The position numbers were made by a program, and so were the translations under genes. The notes under the pieces are model-generated. The model was not told the DNA's origin. It ran no database searches and saw only the letters and a program-made list of their open reading frames with translations. 64,000 nucleotides of DNA from Azospirillum oryzae (GTDB taxonomy: Bacteria > Pseudomonadota > Alphaproteobacteria > Azospirillales > Azospirillaceae), in NCBI RefSeq assembly GCF_900177515.1, contig NZ_FXAK01000002.1, positions 110,001 through 174,000 of the forward strand, given 5' to 3'. Position 1 is the stretch's first letter; every line of letters begins with the position of its first letter. Positions 53,720-62,237 of this stretch are shown piece after piece.

Positions 53720-56700
53720 CCGGCCGGCGCCAATGCCGCCAGCGCGCGCACCGCCTGCCGGGCGGCGGCGGCCAATCCTTCACCGTCCGGCGGCTGGATC
53801 AGCCGCATCGACGGGAACCAGGGCCGCACGCCGGTTCCCATCTGCGTCCAGTCGCGGGTGCCGAGCCGCCAGACCGGGACGCCCAGGGCGCCGGCCAGTT
53901 CGCCGACCGCGGTGGCCGGCGAGATCACCAGATCCAGGTTGGCGATCAGGGCCGCCACCCCCTCGAAATCGTCCTTCAGATCCAGATCGTCCCAGCGGTG
54001 CAGACGGCGCGTCGCCGTTTCCACCCGTGCCAGTTCGGCGCGGCAGTCGCCATATTGCAGCATGACCACGCTGACGCCGGCCAGATCGAGCAGGGCCGTC
54101 CAATCGGCCAGACCGGTATAGGCGGCGGCGCGCTGGGCGGTGACGATCTGGCTGCGCCATGCCAGTCCCACTTTCAGGCCGGGCAGGGCGGCCAGGCGGT
54201 CGCGCCACAGGGCGAGACGGCCGGGATCGGGGCGCAGATAGGCCGGACGGCCGGGGAAGCGCTCCACCCGGTCGCGGACCAGGGCGGGCAGGGTGCCGGC
54301 CGGCATCTGCAGGTCGCAATCCGGCGGGTCGATCGTCTCCCGCCCGGCGGCATCCGCCGTTTCCGCCCGCACCGCGACCCAGGGGAAGGAGCGGGCGAAC
54401 AGGCTGACCAACCGCCGGTCGCATTCGACCGTGACCGGACCGTCCAGCCCCTGCAGGGCATCGAAGCAGGAGGCGAACAGGATCTCGTCACCCACCCCCT
54501 GTTCCGACCAGGCCAGCAGCCGCCGGCCCCGCAACGGTTCCCCCGTCCACACCGGCCGGTCGATGCGGCGGGCCCGCTGCAGTTGACGGGCGGAGAAGCG
54601 GCGGCCATAACCGGCCCAACCCTCTGCGATGCGCCCGTCGGCAAGATCCAGCAGGCCGAGGTTCCAGGCCGCCAAAGCAAAATCCGGGTCGATCCGCAGC
54701 GCGCGGCGCAGATGGGTCTTCGCCTCCTCCTGCCGGCCGGCCAGCATGGCCATGGTGGCGAGGTTGTTGCCGGCTTCGGCGGACTCCGGCTGCAGGGCCA
54801 GCGCCCGGCGGTAATGGCCGTTCGCCTCCGCCATGCGCCCCGTCAACTCGCAGGCATGGCCGAGATTGGCATGGGCCGGCAGATGCTCCGGCTGGAGGAC
54901 GATGCAGCGGCGATGCAGCCGCATGGCCTCCTCCACCCTCCCGCAGGTCTGGTGAACGAGCCCCAGATGGGTCAGCGCCTCGGCAAAGGCGGGGTGCAGG
55001 GCCAGCGCGCGGGTGAAGGCGCGGGCGGAGTCGGCATGGCGCTTGTCCGCCTCCTGCACCAGTCCCAGATGGTTCCAGGCCTGGGGGAAGGCCGGGTCGG
55101 CCCGCAACGCACCGCCGATCAGGGCGAGCGCCTCGCCGTTCCGCCCGATCTGGTGCATCAGCAATCCCAGCAGATGCAGCGCGTCGGCATGGCCGGGAGC
55201 CTCCCGTCCGGGATCGGCCGCAATGGCGGCGCGATAGGCGGCCTCCGCCTCCGCCAGCCGGCCGGTGCGGTGAAGGTCGGCGGCCCGGTTCAGCAGGGTG
55301 TCGAAATCGGGCTGAGGCTCTCGCTCCGGCGACGTTGCAACCAGCGGTACGGACTTCGGCACTGGCACCGGCAAGATGGCCCGCAGGGCTCCGGCCATCG
55401 CCCGGATGGTCGCTTCCAGCCCCTCGCCGGGATTGGGCTGGAACAGGCGCATCAAGGGGAACCAGGGCCGGACGCCGGTGCCCAACTGCGTCCAGTCGCG
55501 GCTGCCGAAACGCCAGACCGGCACGCCCAGCGCACCGGCCAGCTCCCCCGCCGACATCGCCGGCGAGATCACCAGATCCAGGTTGGCGGTCAGCGCCGCC
55601 GCCCCGTCGAAATCATCCTTCAGGTCCAAATCGGCCCAGCGGTGGATGGACACGCCGAAGCGCTCTTCGGCCGCCCGCAGTTCGGCCTCGCAGTCGCCAT
55701 ATTGCAGGTTGACGAACACCAGACCGGGGATGGCGAACAGCGGCCCCCAATGCTCCAGCAGCACATAGGCGTCCTTGCGCTCGGCCGTCATCAGCTGGCT
55801 GCGCCAGCCGATGCCAACCCGCAAGCCCTGCCCCAAGGCCGCCAGCCGCTCCCGCCAGTGCTCCACCAGCGCCGGGTCCGGAACCAGCCAGGGCCCCTGC
55901 GGCTCGAAGACGGACAGGCTGCCGCGCAGCAGCTCCGGCAGGTCGCCCGCGGGTATCTGCAGGTCGAAGTCCGGCGGCACGATGGTCTCGCGCGGGAAGT
56001 CGCCGAAAGCGTCACCGGTGCAGCTTTCGGCCCGCACCGTGGCCTTGGGGAAGGAGCGGCGGAACAGCGGGACCAGCCGCGGATCGCATTCGATGGTGAC
56101 CGGCCCGCCCGCCCAAGCGACCACGTCCGGATAGCAGGAGGCGAACAGGAATTCGTCGCCCACCCCCTGTTCGCGCCAAACCAGCAACCGCTTGCCGCGC
56201 AACAGCTGCCCACCCCAGCGCGCGATGCCGAAGCGCCGGTCGGGCATCGCCTCTCCGGCGGCGAAGCGCCGCTCATACCCCGCCCAGCCGCGCGTCAGGT
56301 CGCCGTGAAGCAGCGCCAGAAGCGACAGGTTGTAGGTCGCAGTGGCGAGGTCGGGCTGCTGGGCCAGCGCCTCCTCGAAGCAGGCCGCCGCCTCGTCATA
56401 CCGCCCCTGTGCCTGCAGCGCGTTGCCGAGGTTGTACCGCGCCTCCACGAACTCCGGATGAAGCTCCAGCGCCTGCCGGTGGCAGATTTCCGCCTGATCG
56501 GGACGGCCTAGCCGTTTCAGCACGCTGCCGAGGTTGTTCAGCGCCGCGCTGTGGCGCGGGTTGCGCTTCAGCGCCTGACGATAGGCGATCTCCGCGCTCT
56601 CCAGTGCGCCCTTCTGCTGCAGGACGGCGCCCAGATTGTAATGGGCGGTGGCGTCGTCCGGACGCTGTCGGGCCACCAGCCGGTGCTGGGCGATGGCCTC

Positions 56701-57273
56701 GTCCAGCCGTCCGCTCATCGCCAGCGCATCGCCCAGGTTGTTGTGCGCCTCCACCATGCCCGGCGCCAGCCGCACGGCGTGGTCGAGCACCGTCACTGCA
56801 TCGCCATGGCGATGGCGCGCGGCGTGGCCGTTGCCGAGATTGTACCAGGCCTTGGCATAGTCGGGCTTCAGCGCAAGGGCGGCGGCGAAGGCCCGTTCCG
56901 CCTCGTCATGGCGGTCGAGAACGGCCAGGGCGTTGCCCAGATTGTGCCGGCGCTGCGCCCCTTGCGGGTCCAGGGTCGCGGCGTTGCGGTGGGCCTGCAC
57001 CGCGTCGTCCGGCCGGCCGGCGGCGGACAGTGCGCTGCCCAGATTGTCCCAATAGTCGGCGACGCCCTTCGCCTGCGCCAGCGCCTTGCCGATCAGGGTC
57101 ACCGCCTCGTCGGCGCGGCCGGATTGAAGGGCAGCCACCCCCAGCAGATGCAGGGCGTCGGCATTGCGCGGGTCCGCCGCCAGCACCGCGCGATAGCCGC
57201 GCTCCGCCTCGGCGATGCGCCCGGCCTGATGGTGTGCCACGGCCTGTGCCAGCATGTTGGTGTGCTTCGCCAC
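53716..57273 (-). CDS. TPR-glycosyltransferase protein, two tandem modules
   Basis: A 1185-residue protein with the same architecture as the giant protein at 46523 but two modules: TPR about 1-340, GT-B/GT9-like about 345-650, TPR about 675-865, second GT-like about 870-1180. The nucleotide-sugar loop reads WREQGVGDEF in the first and WSEQGVGDEI in the second. The first GT domain is almost identical to copies A and B of the giant protein, whereas the second has diverged. It is transcribed toward the giant gene, with the small YdcH gene and terminator between. Likely a flagellin or surface-protein glycosyltransferase. Confidence 0.83.
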   Translation of the reverse strand: MAKHTNMLAQAVAHHQAGRIAEAERGYRAVLAADPRNADALHLLGVAALQSGRADEAVTLIGKALAQAKGVADYWDNLGSALSAAGRPDDAVQAHRNAATLDPQGAQRRHNLGNALAVLDRHDEAERAFAAALALKPDYAKAWYNLGNGHAARHRHGDAVTVLDHAVRLAPGMVEAHNNLGDALAMSGRLDEAIAQHRLVARQRPDDATAHYNLGAVLQQKGALESAEIAYRQALKRNPRHSAALNNLGSVLKRLGRPDQAEICHRQALELHPEFVEARYNLGNALQAQGRYDEAAACFEEALAQQPDLATATYNLSLLALLHGDLTRGWAGYERRFAAGEAMPDRRFGIARWGGQLLRGKRLLVWREQGVGDEFLFASCYPDVVAWAGGPVTIECDPRLVPLFRRSFPKATVRAESCTGDAFGDFPRETIVPPDFDLQIPAGDLPELLRGSLSVFEPQGPWLVPDPALVEHWRERLAALGQGLRVGIGWRSQLMTAERKDAYVLLEHWGPLFAIPGLVFVNLQYGDCEAELRAAEERFGVSIHRWADLDLKDDFDGAAALTANLDLVISPAMSAGELAGALGVPVWRFGSRDWTQLGTGVRPWFPLMRLFQPNPGEGLEATIRAMAGALRAILPVPVPKSVPLVATSPEREPQPDFDTLLNRAADLHRTGRLAEAEAAYRAAIAADPGREAPGHADALHLLGLLMHQIGRNGEALALIGGALRADPAFPQAWNHLGLVQEADKRHADSARAFTRALALHPAFAEALTHLGLVHQTCGRVEEAMRLHRRCIVLQPEHLPAHANLGHACELTGRMAEANGHYRRALALQPESAEAGNNLATMAMLAGRQEEAKTHLRRALRIDPDFALAAWNLGLLDLADGRIAEGWAGYGRRFSARQLQRARRIDRPVWTGEPLRGRRLLAWSEQGVGDEILFASCFDALQGLDGPVTVECDRRLVSLFARSFPWVAVRAETADAAGRETIDPPDCDLQMPAGTLPALVRDRVERFPGRPAYLRPDPGRLALWRDRLAALPGLKVGLAWRSQIVTAQRAAAYTGLADWTALLDLAGVSVVMLQYGDCRAELARVETATRRLHRWDDLDLKDDFEGVAALIANLDLVISPATAVGELAGALGVPVWRLGTRDWTQMGTGVRPWFPSMRLIQPPDGEGLAAAARQAVRALAALAPAG
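55420..55890 (-). repeat. Near-identical glycosyltransferase-module repeat, copy C (inverted)
   Basis: The third copy, on the opposite strand in the 1185-residue gene. Its protein differs from copies A and B at only a few positions (for example S for T before IHRWADLDLKDD). The inverted arrangement with A and B could support homologous inversion. Confidence 0.8.
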
Positions 57274-57423
57274 GTTCCGGCCCCGTCCCCGACTGTCCGC
57301 ACCCTCAAAGGGAGTGCCATCATCGGTGGATCACGGTAAAGATGCCATTGATAAAGATGACATTGATGTCGGCGGCAGATCGGCCGGCGCAGGCGCCGGC
57401 GGCGGGAAAGAGGAGAGCACGCG

Positions 57424-58677
57424 ATGGCGGGGTCACGCTTGTCCTTGCGCGGTGGACTGCGGGGAGCTGCCCTGCCGCCGGCGGTCAGGCTCAGCCGGCA
57501 GGCGGACGCGCTGGCGGCGGCCGGCGACGCGGCGGGGGCGGAACCGCTCTATGCGCGGGCGCTGGAGGCCGATCCGACCCTGGCGGGGACCCACAACAAC
57601 CACGGCAACGCCCTGCGCGCGCTCGGCCGTCTGCAGGAGGCCGCCGCCGCCTATCGCGCCGCCGTCGCCCATGGCCTGCATGAGGGGATGGCGCACTACA
57701 ACCTCGGCTCGGTCCTGCGGCAGGCGGAACGGCATGGCGAGGCCGACGATGCGTTCCGCCAGTCCCTGGCGCTGCGGCCGGACCATGCGGAGGCGTGGAA
57801 CAACCGCGGCAACCTGCTGCGCGACCTCGGCCGCTTCGGCGAGGCGGCGATGGGTTACCGGCGGGCGTTGGCCCTGCGGCCGGACTGGGCCGACGCCCAC
57901 GACAATCTCGGCGCCGTGCTCTACCTGCTGCACGAGCAGGGCGGGGTCGAGGAAGCGGCGGTGCTGGCCCGGCTGTGGCGGCGCGATCACCCCGCCAACC
58001 CGCTGGCCCGCCACATCGGCGCCGCCATCGCCGGGGAGGAAGCCGATGCGCGCGCCCCCGACGACTATGTGCGCCAGACCTTCGACCTGTTCGCCGAGGA
58101 GTTCGACCGCAAGCTGGCGGAGCTTGATTACCGCGCGCCGTCGCTGCTCGCCGGCCTGCTGGCGGAAGAGGAGCGGCGCAGCGGCCTGGACGTGCTCGAC
58201 GCCGGCTGCGGCACCGGGCTGTGCGCCGCCTCGCTCCGGCCCTATGCCCGCCGGCTGGTCGGCGTCGACCTGTCGGATGGCATGCTGGATCGCGCCCGCG
58301 CCCGCGGCCTGTATGACGAGCTGCAGGCGGCGGAGCTGGTCGGTTTCCTCGCCGAGCGGCCGGGCGCCTTCGATCTCGTCGTTGCGGCCGATGTCTTCTG
58401 CTATTTCGGCGTCCTGGACGACGCGTTCGCTGCCGCCCGCGCGGCGCTGCGCCCCGGCGGACGGCTGGCCTTCACGGTGGAGGAGCTGGACCCGGCCGAC
58501 GGACGGCCCCACCGCGTCGCCACCCACGGCCGCTATGCCCATGCCGAGGCTTACATCAGGACGGCGGTGGCGGACGCGGGGCTCACTCTGCGGCGGTGCG
58601 ATCGTGACCGGCTGCGCTACGAAAGCGGCGAGCCGGTGATGGGGCTGGTGGTGCTGGCGGAACGGCCCGTCGATTAA
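57424..58677 (+). CDS. TPR-methyltransferase fusion protein
   Basis: A 417-residue protein: about six TPR units (20-205), a linker, then a class I methyltransferase with motif I VLDAGCGTGL (about 257-266), VGVDLSDGML (about 279-288) and an LVVAADVFCYFG post-II block. DFDRKLAEL-like FDLFAEEFDRKLAELDYRAP precedes it, the sequence common in TPR-methyltransferases of the NMT/MTase-11 group. GAGGAG lies 9-14 bases before the start. It is divergent from the 1185-residue gene across 150 bases. It may methylate flagellin residues or glycan; known flagellin methylation is by FliB, to which this is not related. Confidence 0.85.
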   Translation: MAGSRLSLRGGLRGAALPPAVRLSRQADALAAAGDAAGAEPLYARALEADPTLAGTHNNHGNALRALGRLQEAAAAYRAAVAHGLHEGMAHYNLGSVLRQAERHGEADDAFRQSLALRPDHAEAWNNRGNLLRDLGRFGEAAMGYRRALALRPDWADAHDNLGAVLYLLHEQGGVEEAAVLARLWRRDHPANPLARHIGAAIAGEEADARAPDDYVRQTFDLFAEEFDRKLAELDYRAPSLLAGLLAEEERRSGLDVLDAGCGTGLCAASLRPYARRLVGVDLSDGMLDRARARGLYDELQAAELVGFLAERPGAFDLVVAADVFCYFGVLDDAFAAARAALRPGGRLAFTVEELDPADGRPHRVATHGRYAHAEAYIRTAVADAGLTLRRCDRDRLRYESGEPVMGLVVLAERPVD

Positions 58678-58689
58678 CGGCGACGGCGA

Positions 58690-59577
58690 TTAACGGGGCC
58701 GGCGGGGGCGGCGGGCGGACGGCTGTTTCGGCGCCTGAGCCGGCTGCGGCGGGGCCAGCGCCTCGGCCTCTTCGCCACGGCCCAGCGCCCGCAAGGCCAG
58801 GGTCAGCGTGTCGCGCGGCGCGGGATGGGCCGGGTCGATGCGCAGGGCGTGGCGCAGCGGGACCAGCGCCGCCTCTGCCCGGTTCGTCGCGGCAAGCGCG
58901 ATGCCGAGGTTGAGCGCGGCCGACAGGAAATCCGGCACCAGCGCCAGCGCGTTGCGGAAGGCGATCACCGAATCCGCGCGCAGCCCGGCGGCGAACAGGG
59001 CGTTGCCCAGCAGGAAGGCGATGTCGGCATCCCGCGGATCCAGCGCGGCGGCCCGGATCAGGTCGGCCAGGGCCGGCGTCACCTGCCCCGATTCCAGCCG
59101 CAGCCGCCCGCGCGCGTGCAGCAGGTCGACCAGCTTTTCCCGGGCCGGATCCAGCGCCGGTTCGATCCGCAAGGCGCGTTCCAACAGCTCGGTGGCGGCA
59201 TCGACGGCCGCCGCATCGCCGCGGCCATGGCGGGCGAAGGCACGGTCGGTCCAGGCCTCCGCGAAATCGGGGCGCAGGGCCAATGCGCGGCGATAGCCCA
59301 TTTCCGCCTCGTCCAGGCGACCCAGGCCGCGCAGCAGGTTGGCGCGGTTGGCGTGGATGTCCGCCGCCTCCGGCCGCAGGGCCGACGCTTTGTCGATCAG
59401 CGTCAGGCCGAACTCGCCGCGGCCGATCTGGCCGGCCAAAACGCCGAGGTAATGCAGAGCGTCCGGCTGTTCCGGTTCGGCATCGAGGATGCGGGTGTAC
59501 AGTTCCTGCGCCTCGCCGAAGCGACCGGCAAGATGAAGGTCGAGCGCCAGCGTCAAGGCTTCGAGGATCGTGGCCAT
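58690..59577 (-). CDS. TPR repeat protein
   Basis: A 295-residue TPR protein: repeats extend from LALDLHLAGRFGEAQELYTRIL at the start to about residue 265, then a basic Pro/Arg-rich tail (PRRPR end). It lacks transferase domains. It is convergent with the methyltransferase gene (12-base gap) and its N-terminal repeat is close to those of the other TPR proteins here, so it belongs to the same local family; a scaffold role is plausible. Confidence 0.83.
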   Translation of the reverse strand: MATILEALTLALDLHLAGRFGEAQELYTRILDAEPEQPDALHYLGVLAGQIGRGEFGLTLIDKASALRPEAADIHANRANLLRGLGRLDEAEMGYRRALALRPDFAEAWTDRAFARHGRGDAAAVDAATELLERALRIEPALDPAREKLVDLLHARGRLRLESGQVTPALADLIRAAALDPRDADIAFLLGNALFAAGLRADSVIAFRNALALVPDFLSAALNLGIALAATNRAEAALVPLRHALRIDPAHPAPRDTLTLALRALGRGEEAEALAPPQPAQAPKQPSARRPRRPR

Positions 59578-59787
59578 GGCTCAACGCTTTAGGACGGCCG
59601 GTGCCGTCGCCGCAAGCCCGCCCGCGCGGAAACCCGGATTTTCGGCATGAATACGCCCGTAACGCGAAACCGCGTTTCGCCAAAAGGGTTAGATTCGCCA
59701 ACCCAAATAAGAGTAAAGAAAGCCTTTACGCGTTGCCGGGGTTACGGTAATTTAATGTTCAACTCTCACCGATTCGGATAACCGGTC

Positions 59788-60399
59788 ATGAACGTGGCGG
59801 CAGCCACATCGACGGTCTCGCGGCCGTTCGCCTTCATGACGCCCCGCGGCAGCGATGCCGTAGAAACAGGGGCCGGCACCCGGACTCCGACTTCCACCGC
59901 ACCTGCCGATCCCCAGCCGGAAGCCGGCGGCACCGATCCGCTGGTCAACCGCTTCCCGACCATCGCCTTCAGCTACGACACCGATGCTTCGCGGCTGGTG
60001 ATGCTGTACCGCGACCCGGCCAACGGGAAAACCGTGTCGCAGATCCCGACCGAAGCGGCGCTGAAGCAGTACAAGGAAGCCCAGCAGAAGGAAAAGAACG
60101 CGGAACGCGCGTCGCTTCTGGGGCTGACGGTCGGCGGGAATGGGCAAGGGAATGGGCAGGCGAGCGGGCAGGCCGGCAGCCAGTCTGCGGCCTATGGTCG
60201 CGGCGGGTCCGGTGTTTCCCCGGTCGCCGGCACCGGACTCTCTACCGGAACGGGGACTTCGACCTCGGCTGTTTCCCCCTCGACTGCCGCCCCGGTTGCG
60301 CTTGCGGCTTCCGCCACGTCCTCGTCCGTGGCACAATCGCCCTCGACCAGCATCGCTTCGGCCGGCAGTTCCGCCGCGCGGGTGAATGTGGTCATCTGA
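59788..60399 (+). CDS. FlaG-like flagellar protein
   Basis: A 203-residue protein. The FlaG-type core is at about 58-95 (FPTIAFSYDTDASRLVMLYRDPANGKTVSQIPTEA, with the GKTV-QIP signature). It is followed by a long Gly/Ser/Thr/Ala-rich low-complexity tail of about 100 residues, which is absent from classical FlaG and would be secreted as an unfolded extension if exported with flagellin. Two inverted repeats precede the gene (59664-59680 and 59713-59729), candidate operators. FlaG affects filament length; function here is inferred. Confidence 0.7.
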   Translation: MNVAAATSTVSRPFAFMTPRGSDAVETGAGTRTPTSTAPADPQPEAGGTDPLVNRFPTIAFSYDTDASRLVMLYRDPANGKTVSQIPTEAALKQYKEAQQKEKNAERASLLGLTVGGNGQGNGQASGQAGSQSAAYGRGGSGVSPVAGTGLSTGTGTSTSAVSPSTAAPVALAASATSSSVAQSPSTSIASAGSSAARVNVVI

Positions 60400-60445
60400 G
60401 GACGCTCTCTTCGCGGGGCGCTTTTTTCCGGGGGCCAGGATCGCC

Positions 60446-60646
60446 ATGGACGTCACCTCATCGACCGCCGGCGCGGCGATTGCTCTCAAGCAGGCGCAGA
60501 ACCAGGTGAATTTCGGTGTGAAGGCGCTGAGCCAGAATGCCGATCAGCAGCAGGCGACCGTCGCGGCGCTGGTCCAGCCGGCCGGTGGCTCCGGCGGCGG
60601 CAACGTCACGCCGACACGCGGCCAGAATCTGAACATCACGGTCTGA
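60446..60646 (+). CDS. Putative motility protein (YjfB-like)
   Basis: A 66-residue protein starting MDVTSSTAGAAIALKQAQNQ, containing the helix NFGVKALSQNADQQQATVAAL and a Gly-rich end. It matches the small YjfB/DUF motility family found beside flagellar genes in many bacteria. The ATG at 60446 is used, since an upstream GTG frame runs into the preceding gene. The stop codon is part of a 19-bp duplication. Its role is unknown. Confidence 0.75.
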   Translation: MDVTSSTAGAAIALKQAQNQVNFGVKALSQNADQQQATVAALVQPAGGSGGGNVTPTRGQNLNITV

Positions 60647-60665
60647 TCTGAACATCACCGTCTGA
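60628..60665 (+). repeat. 19-bp tandem duplication across a stop codon
   Basis: TCTGAACATCACGGTCTGA (60628-60646) is repeated immediately as TCTGAACATCACCGTCTGA (60647-60665) with one mismatch. The first copy contains the end and stop codon of the YjfB-like gene. Confidence 0.85.
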
Positions 60666-60690
60666 CCCGGCCGCAAGCGCCGCCGGCCGC

Positions 60691-61095
60691 TCAGACTTTC
60701 GAGTCGAGCAGAGACGTCAGCATTTCATCCTGTGTGCGGACGACCGCGATGTTGGCGCCATAGGCGCGGCTGGCGGCCATCTGGTTGACCCGCTCCGTCG
60801 CCAGATCGACGTTTGGCGCCGCCACCATGCCGTCGCCGTTGGCCGCGCTGTCGTCCGGCGCATAGTCCTGGAGATAGGCCGGGGTGATCGGCGTGAAGGT
60901 CGCGCGCGTCCCGGGGTTGGCATCGGTCTGTGCGACCGCCAGCGGCTGGTAGGGCGCGCGCTTGCTCTCCGCCGACCCATCGGTCGTGGGAACCGCCCCG
61001 GTGGAGCGGACATTGGCGACATTGGAGGCAGAGGCGTCGAGCCGCCGCGTCTGGGCGGTCAGGCCGCTGAGCGCGATTCCGATGCTGGCGGCCAT
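60691..61095 (-). CDS. FlgC-like flagellar basal-body rod protein
   Basis: A 134-residue protein. The N-terminal MAASIGIALSGLTAQTRRLD and SASNVANVRSTGA reproduce the rod/hook family N-terminal signature, and the C-terminal NVDLATERVNQMAASRAYGANIAVVRT-QDEML matches the C-terminal FlgC/FlgE block; the core between is short, as in FlgC. It assembles with terminal helices in the rod or a rod-like structure. The start at 61095 follows GAAGGA. It is isolated from other rod genes, so it may be a paralogue. A sigma54-type site lies 72 bases upstream. Confidence 0.85.
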   Translation of the reverse strand: MAASIGIALSGLTAQTRRLDASASNVANVRSTGAVPTTDGSAESKRAPYQPLAVAQTDANPGTRATFTPITPAYLQDYAPDDSAANGDGMVAAPNVDLATERVNQMAASRAYGANIAVVRTQDEMLTSLLDSKV

Positions 61096-61176
61096 GGCGG
61101 TCCATCCTTCGTCCGCTGCGAATGGGCAAACTTTACCACATCGGTTTTCCAACGCCAGCCGGGCGATCATCGGCAG

Positions 61177-61194
61177 AGGCAATCGTCCGGCCTT
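61177..61194 (-). promoter_or_regulatory. Candidate sigma54 promoter of the FlgC-like gene
   Basis: On the minus strand AAGGCCGGACGATTGCCT has GG at 61192-61191 and GC at 61180-61179 with 10 bases between and a full TTGC box. Transcription would start near 61167. It overlaps the first of the iterated CAATCG motifs. Confidence 0.48.
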
Positions 61195-61232
61195 TACAAT
61201 CGCCCGGTGCAATCGCCCGACACAATCACCGC
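61180..61232. repeat. Iterated CAATCGCCCG motif upstream of flgC-like/PP2C genes
   Basis: CAATCGTCCGG (61180-61190), CAATCGCCCGG (61197-61207), CAATCGCCCGA (61210-61220) and CAATCACCGC (61223-61232) form four related direct repeats spaced 17, 13 and 13 bases apart. They lie between divergent genes and could be regulator sites. Confidence 0.6.
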
Positions 61233-61394
61233 TGTATCTTTTGGGGTGCTTGCGCCATTATCGGACAAACGGCCGCCGCTCCCTTCCCGTATTGCCGGGT
61301 CTCCCGGTGCTTCCGGTCCCGATGGAGCCGGCCCGGAATTCCGGTCCCAGCATCCATGGGACCAGACAGTCGCGAGACGGGAGCCGCCGCCTGA

Positions 61395-62228
61395 ATGCCG
61401 AACTCACCCTATGTCCTGACCGTCGCCGGCCTGACCGACGTCGGGCGCACCCGCTCCCGCAACGAGGATAGTTTCCAGGCCAGCAGCGACGGTGAATTCG
61501 CGGTCGTCTGCGACGGAATGGGCGGCCATGCCGGCGGCGACATCGCCAGCGGCAAGGCGGTCGAGGTGATCTGCGGCCTTCTGCGCGATCATGGGGATGT
61601 CGAGCCGATCACGCTGGTGGGTGGGATCTCCGCGGCGGACCGCGACGATGCCGACCGCACCCTGACCGATCCGGCGGCGGGCGAACCGGCGGTGCGCCGG
61701 GCCCTGTCGCTGGCACGGTCGGCGGTGCAGCAGGCCAACCGGGAGATCTTCGACTTGAACATGTCGCGTGGATTCGCGCAGGGCCGCGGCATGGGCACCA
61801 CCGTGGCCGGCGTCTGGCGGGTTCCCGGCACGGCGCAGATGGTCGTCTTCCACGCCGGCGACAGCCGGGTCTACCGCCTGCGCGACGGCGAACTGCGCAC
61901 CCTGACCCGCGACCACAGCCTCTACCAGATCTGGCTCGACAACGGCGGGCGGGGGACCGCGCCGCAGCGGAACATCATCGTCCGGGCGCTCGGCACCGCG
62001 GAGGACGTGGAGCCGGAGGTCGGCGTGCATTCGCTGATGCCGGAGGATGTCGTCATGCTCTGTTCCGACGGGCTGAACGGCATGCTGCCGGACGGGCTGA
62101 TCGCCCGCATCCTGCGGGAGGAGCCGGATCCGGCCCGCGCCGCCGCCACCCTGGTCGAGGCGGCCAACGCCGCCGGCGGTCAGGACAACGTCACCGTTGT
62201 GGTCGGACGCTTCGCCGCAACGGCGTGA
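61395..62228 (+). CDS. PP2C-type serine/threonine phosphatase
   Basis: A 277-residue PPM-family phosphatase. Metal and catalytic motifs are in order: SRNEDSF (about 20-26), VCDGMGGHAGG (38-48), GTTVAGVW, HAGDSRVYRLRDG, LTRDHSLY, LCSDGLNGML and GGQDNVTVVV near the end, so it should be active. It resembles Stp1/PrpC and PppA of type VI systems. GGGAG lies about 10 bases before the start. The next gene is a convergent degenerate kinase, 9 bases away, which suggests a phosphatase-kinase-like pair; no type VI secretion gene is visible in the window. Confidence 0.92.
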   Translation: MPNSPYVLTVAGLTDVGRTRSRNEDSFQASSDGEFAVVCDGMGGHAGGDIASGKAVEVICGLLRDHGDVEPITLVGGISAADRDDADRTLTDPAAGEPAVRRALSLARSAVQQANREIFDLNMSRGFAQGRGMGTTVAGVWRVPGTAQMVVFHAGDSRVYRLRDGELRTLTRDHSLYQIWLDNGGRGTAPQRNIIVRALGTAEDVEPEVGVHSLMPEDVVMLCSDGLNGMLPDGLIARILREEPDPARAAATLVEAANAAGGQDNVTVVVGRFAATA

Positions 62229-62237
62229 TGCCGTTCG

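Noticed and set aside
46523..57273. CRISPR array or transposon explanation for the repeated sequence in the TPR genes
   Set aside because: Repeats are long, coding and in frame, with no spacers, terminal inverted repeats or transposase.
59713..59745. TAAAG...GCCGG as a sigma28 flagellar promoter before the FlaG-like gene
   Set aside because: The spacing is about two bases too long and the -10 box is a poor match; only the inverted repeat was kept as a possible operator.
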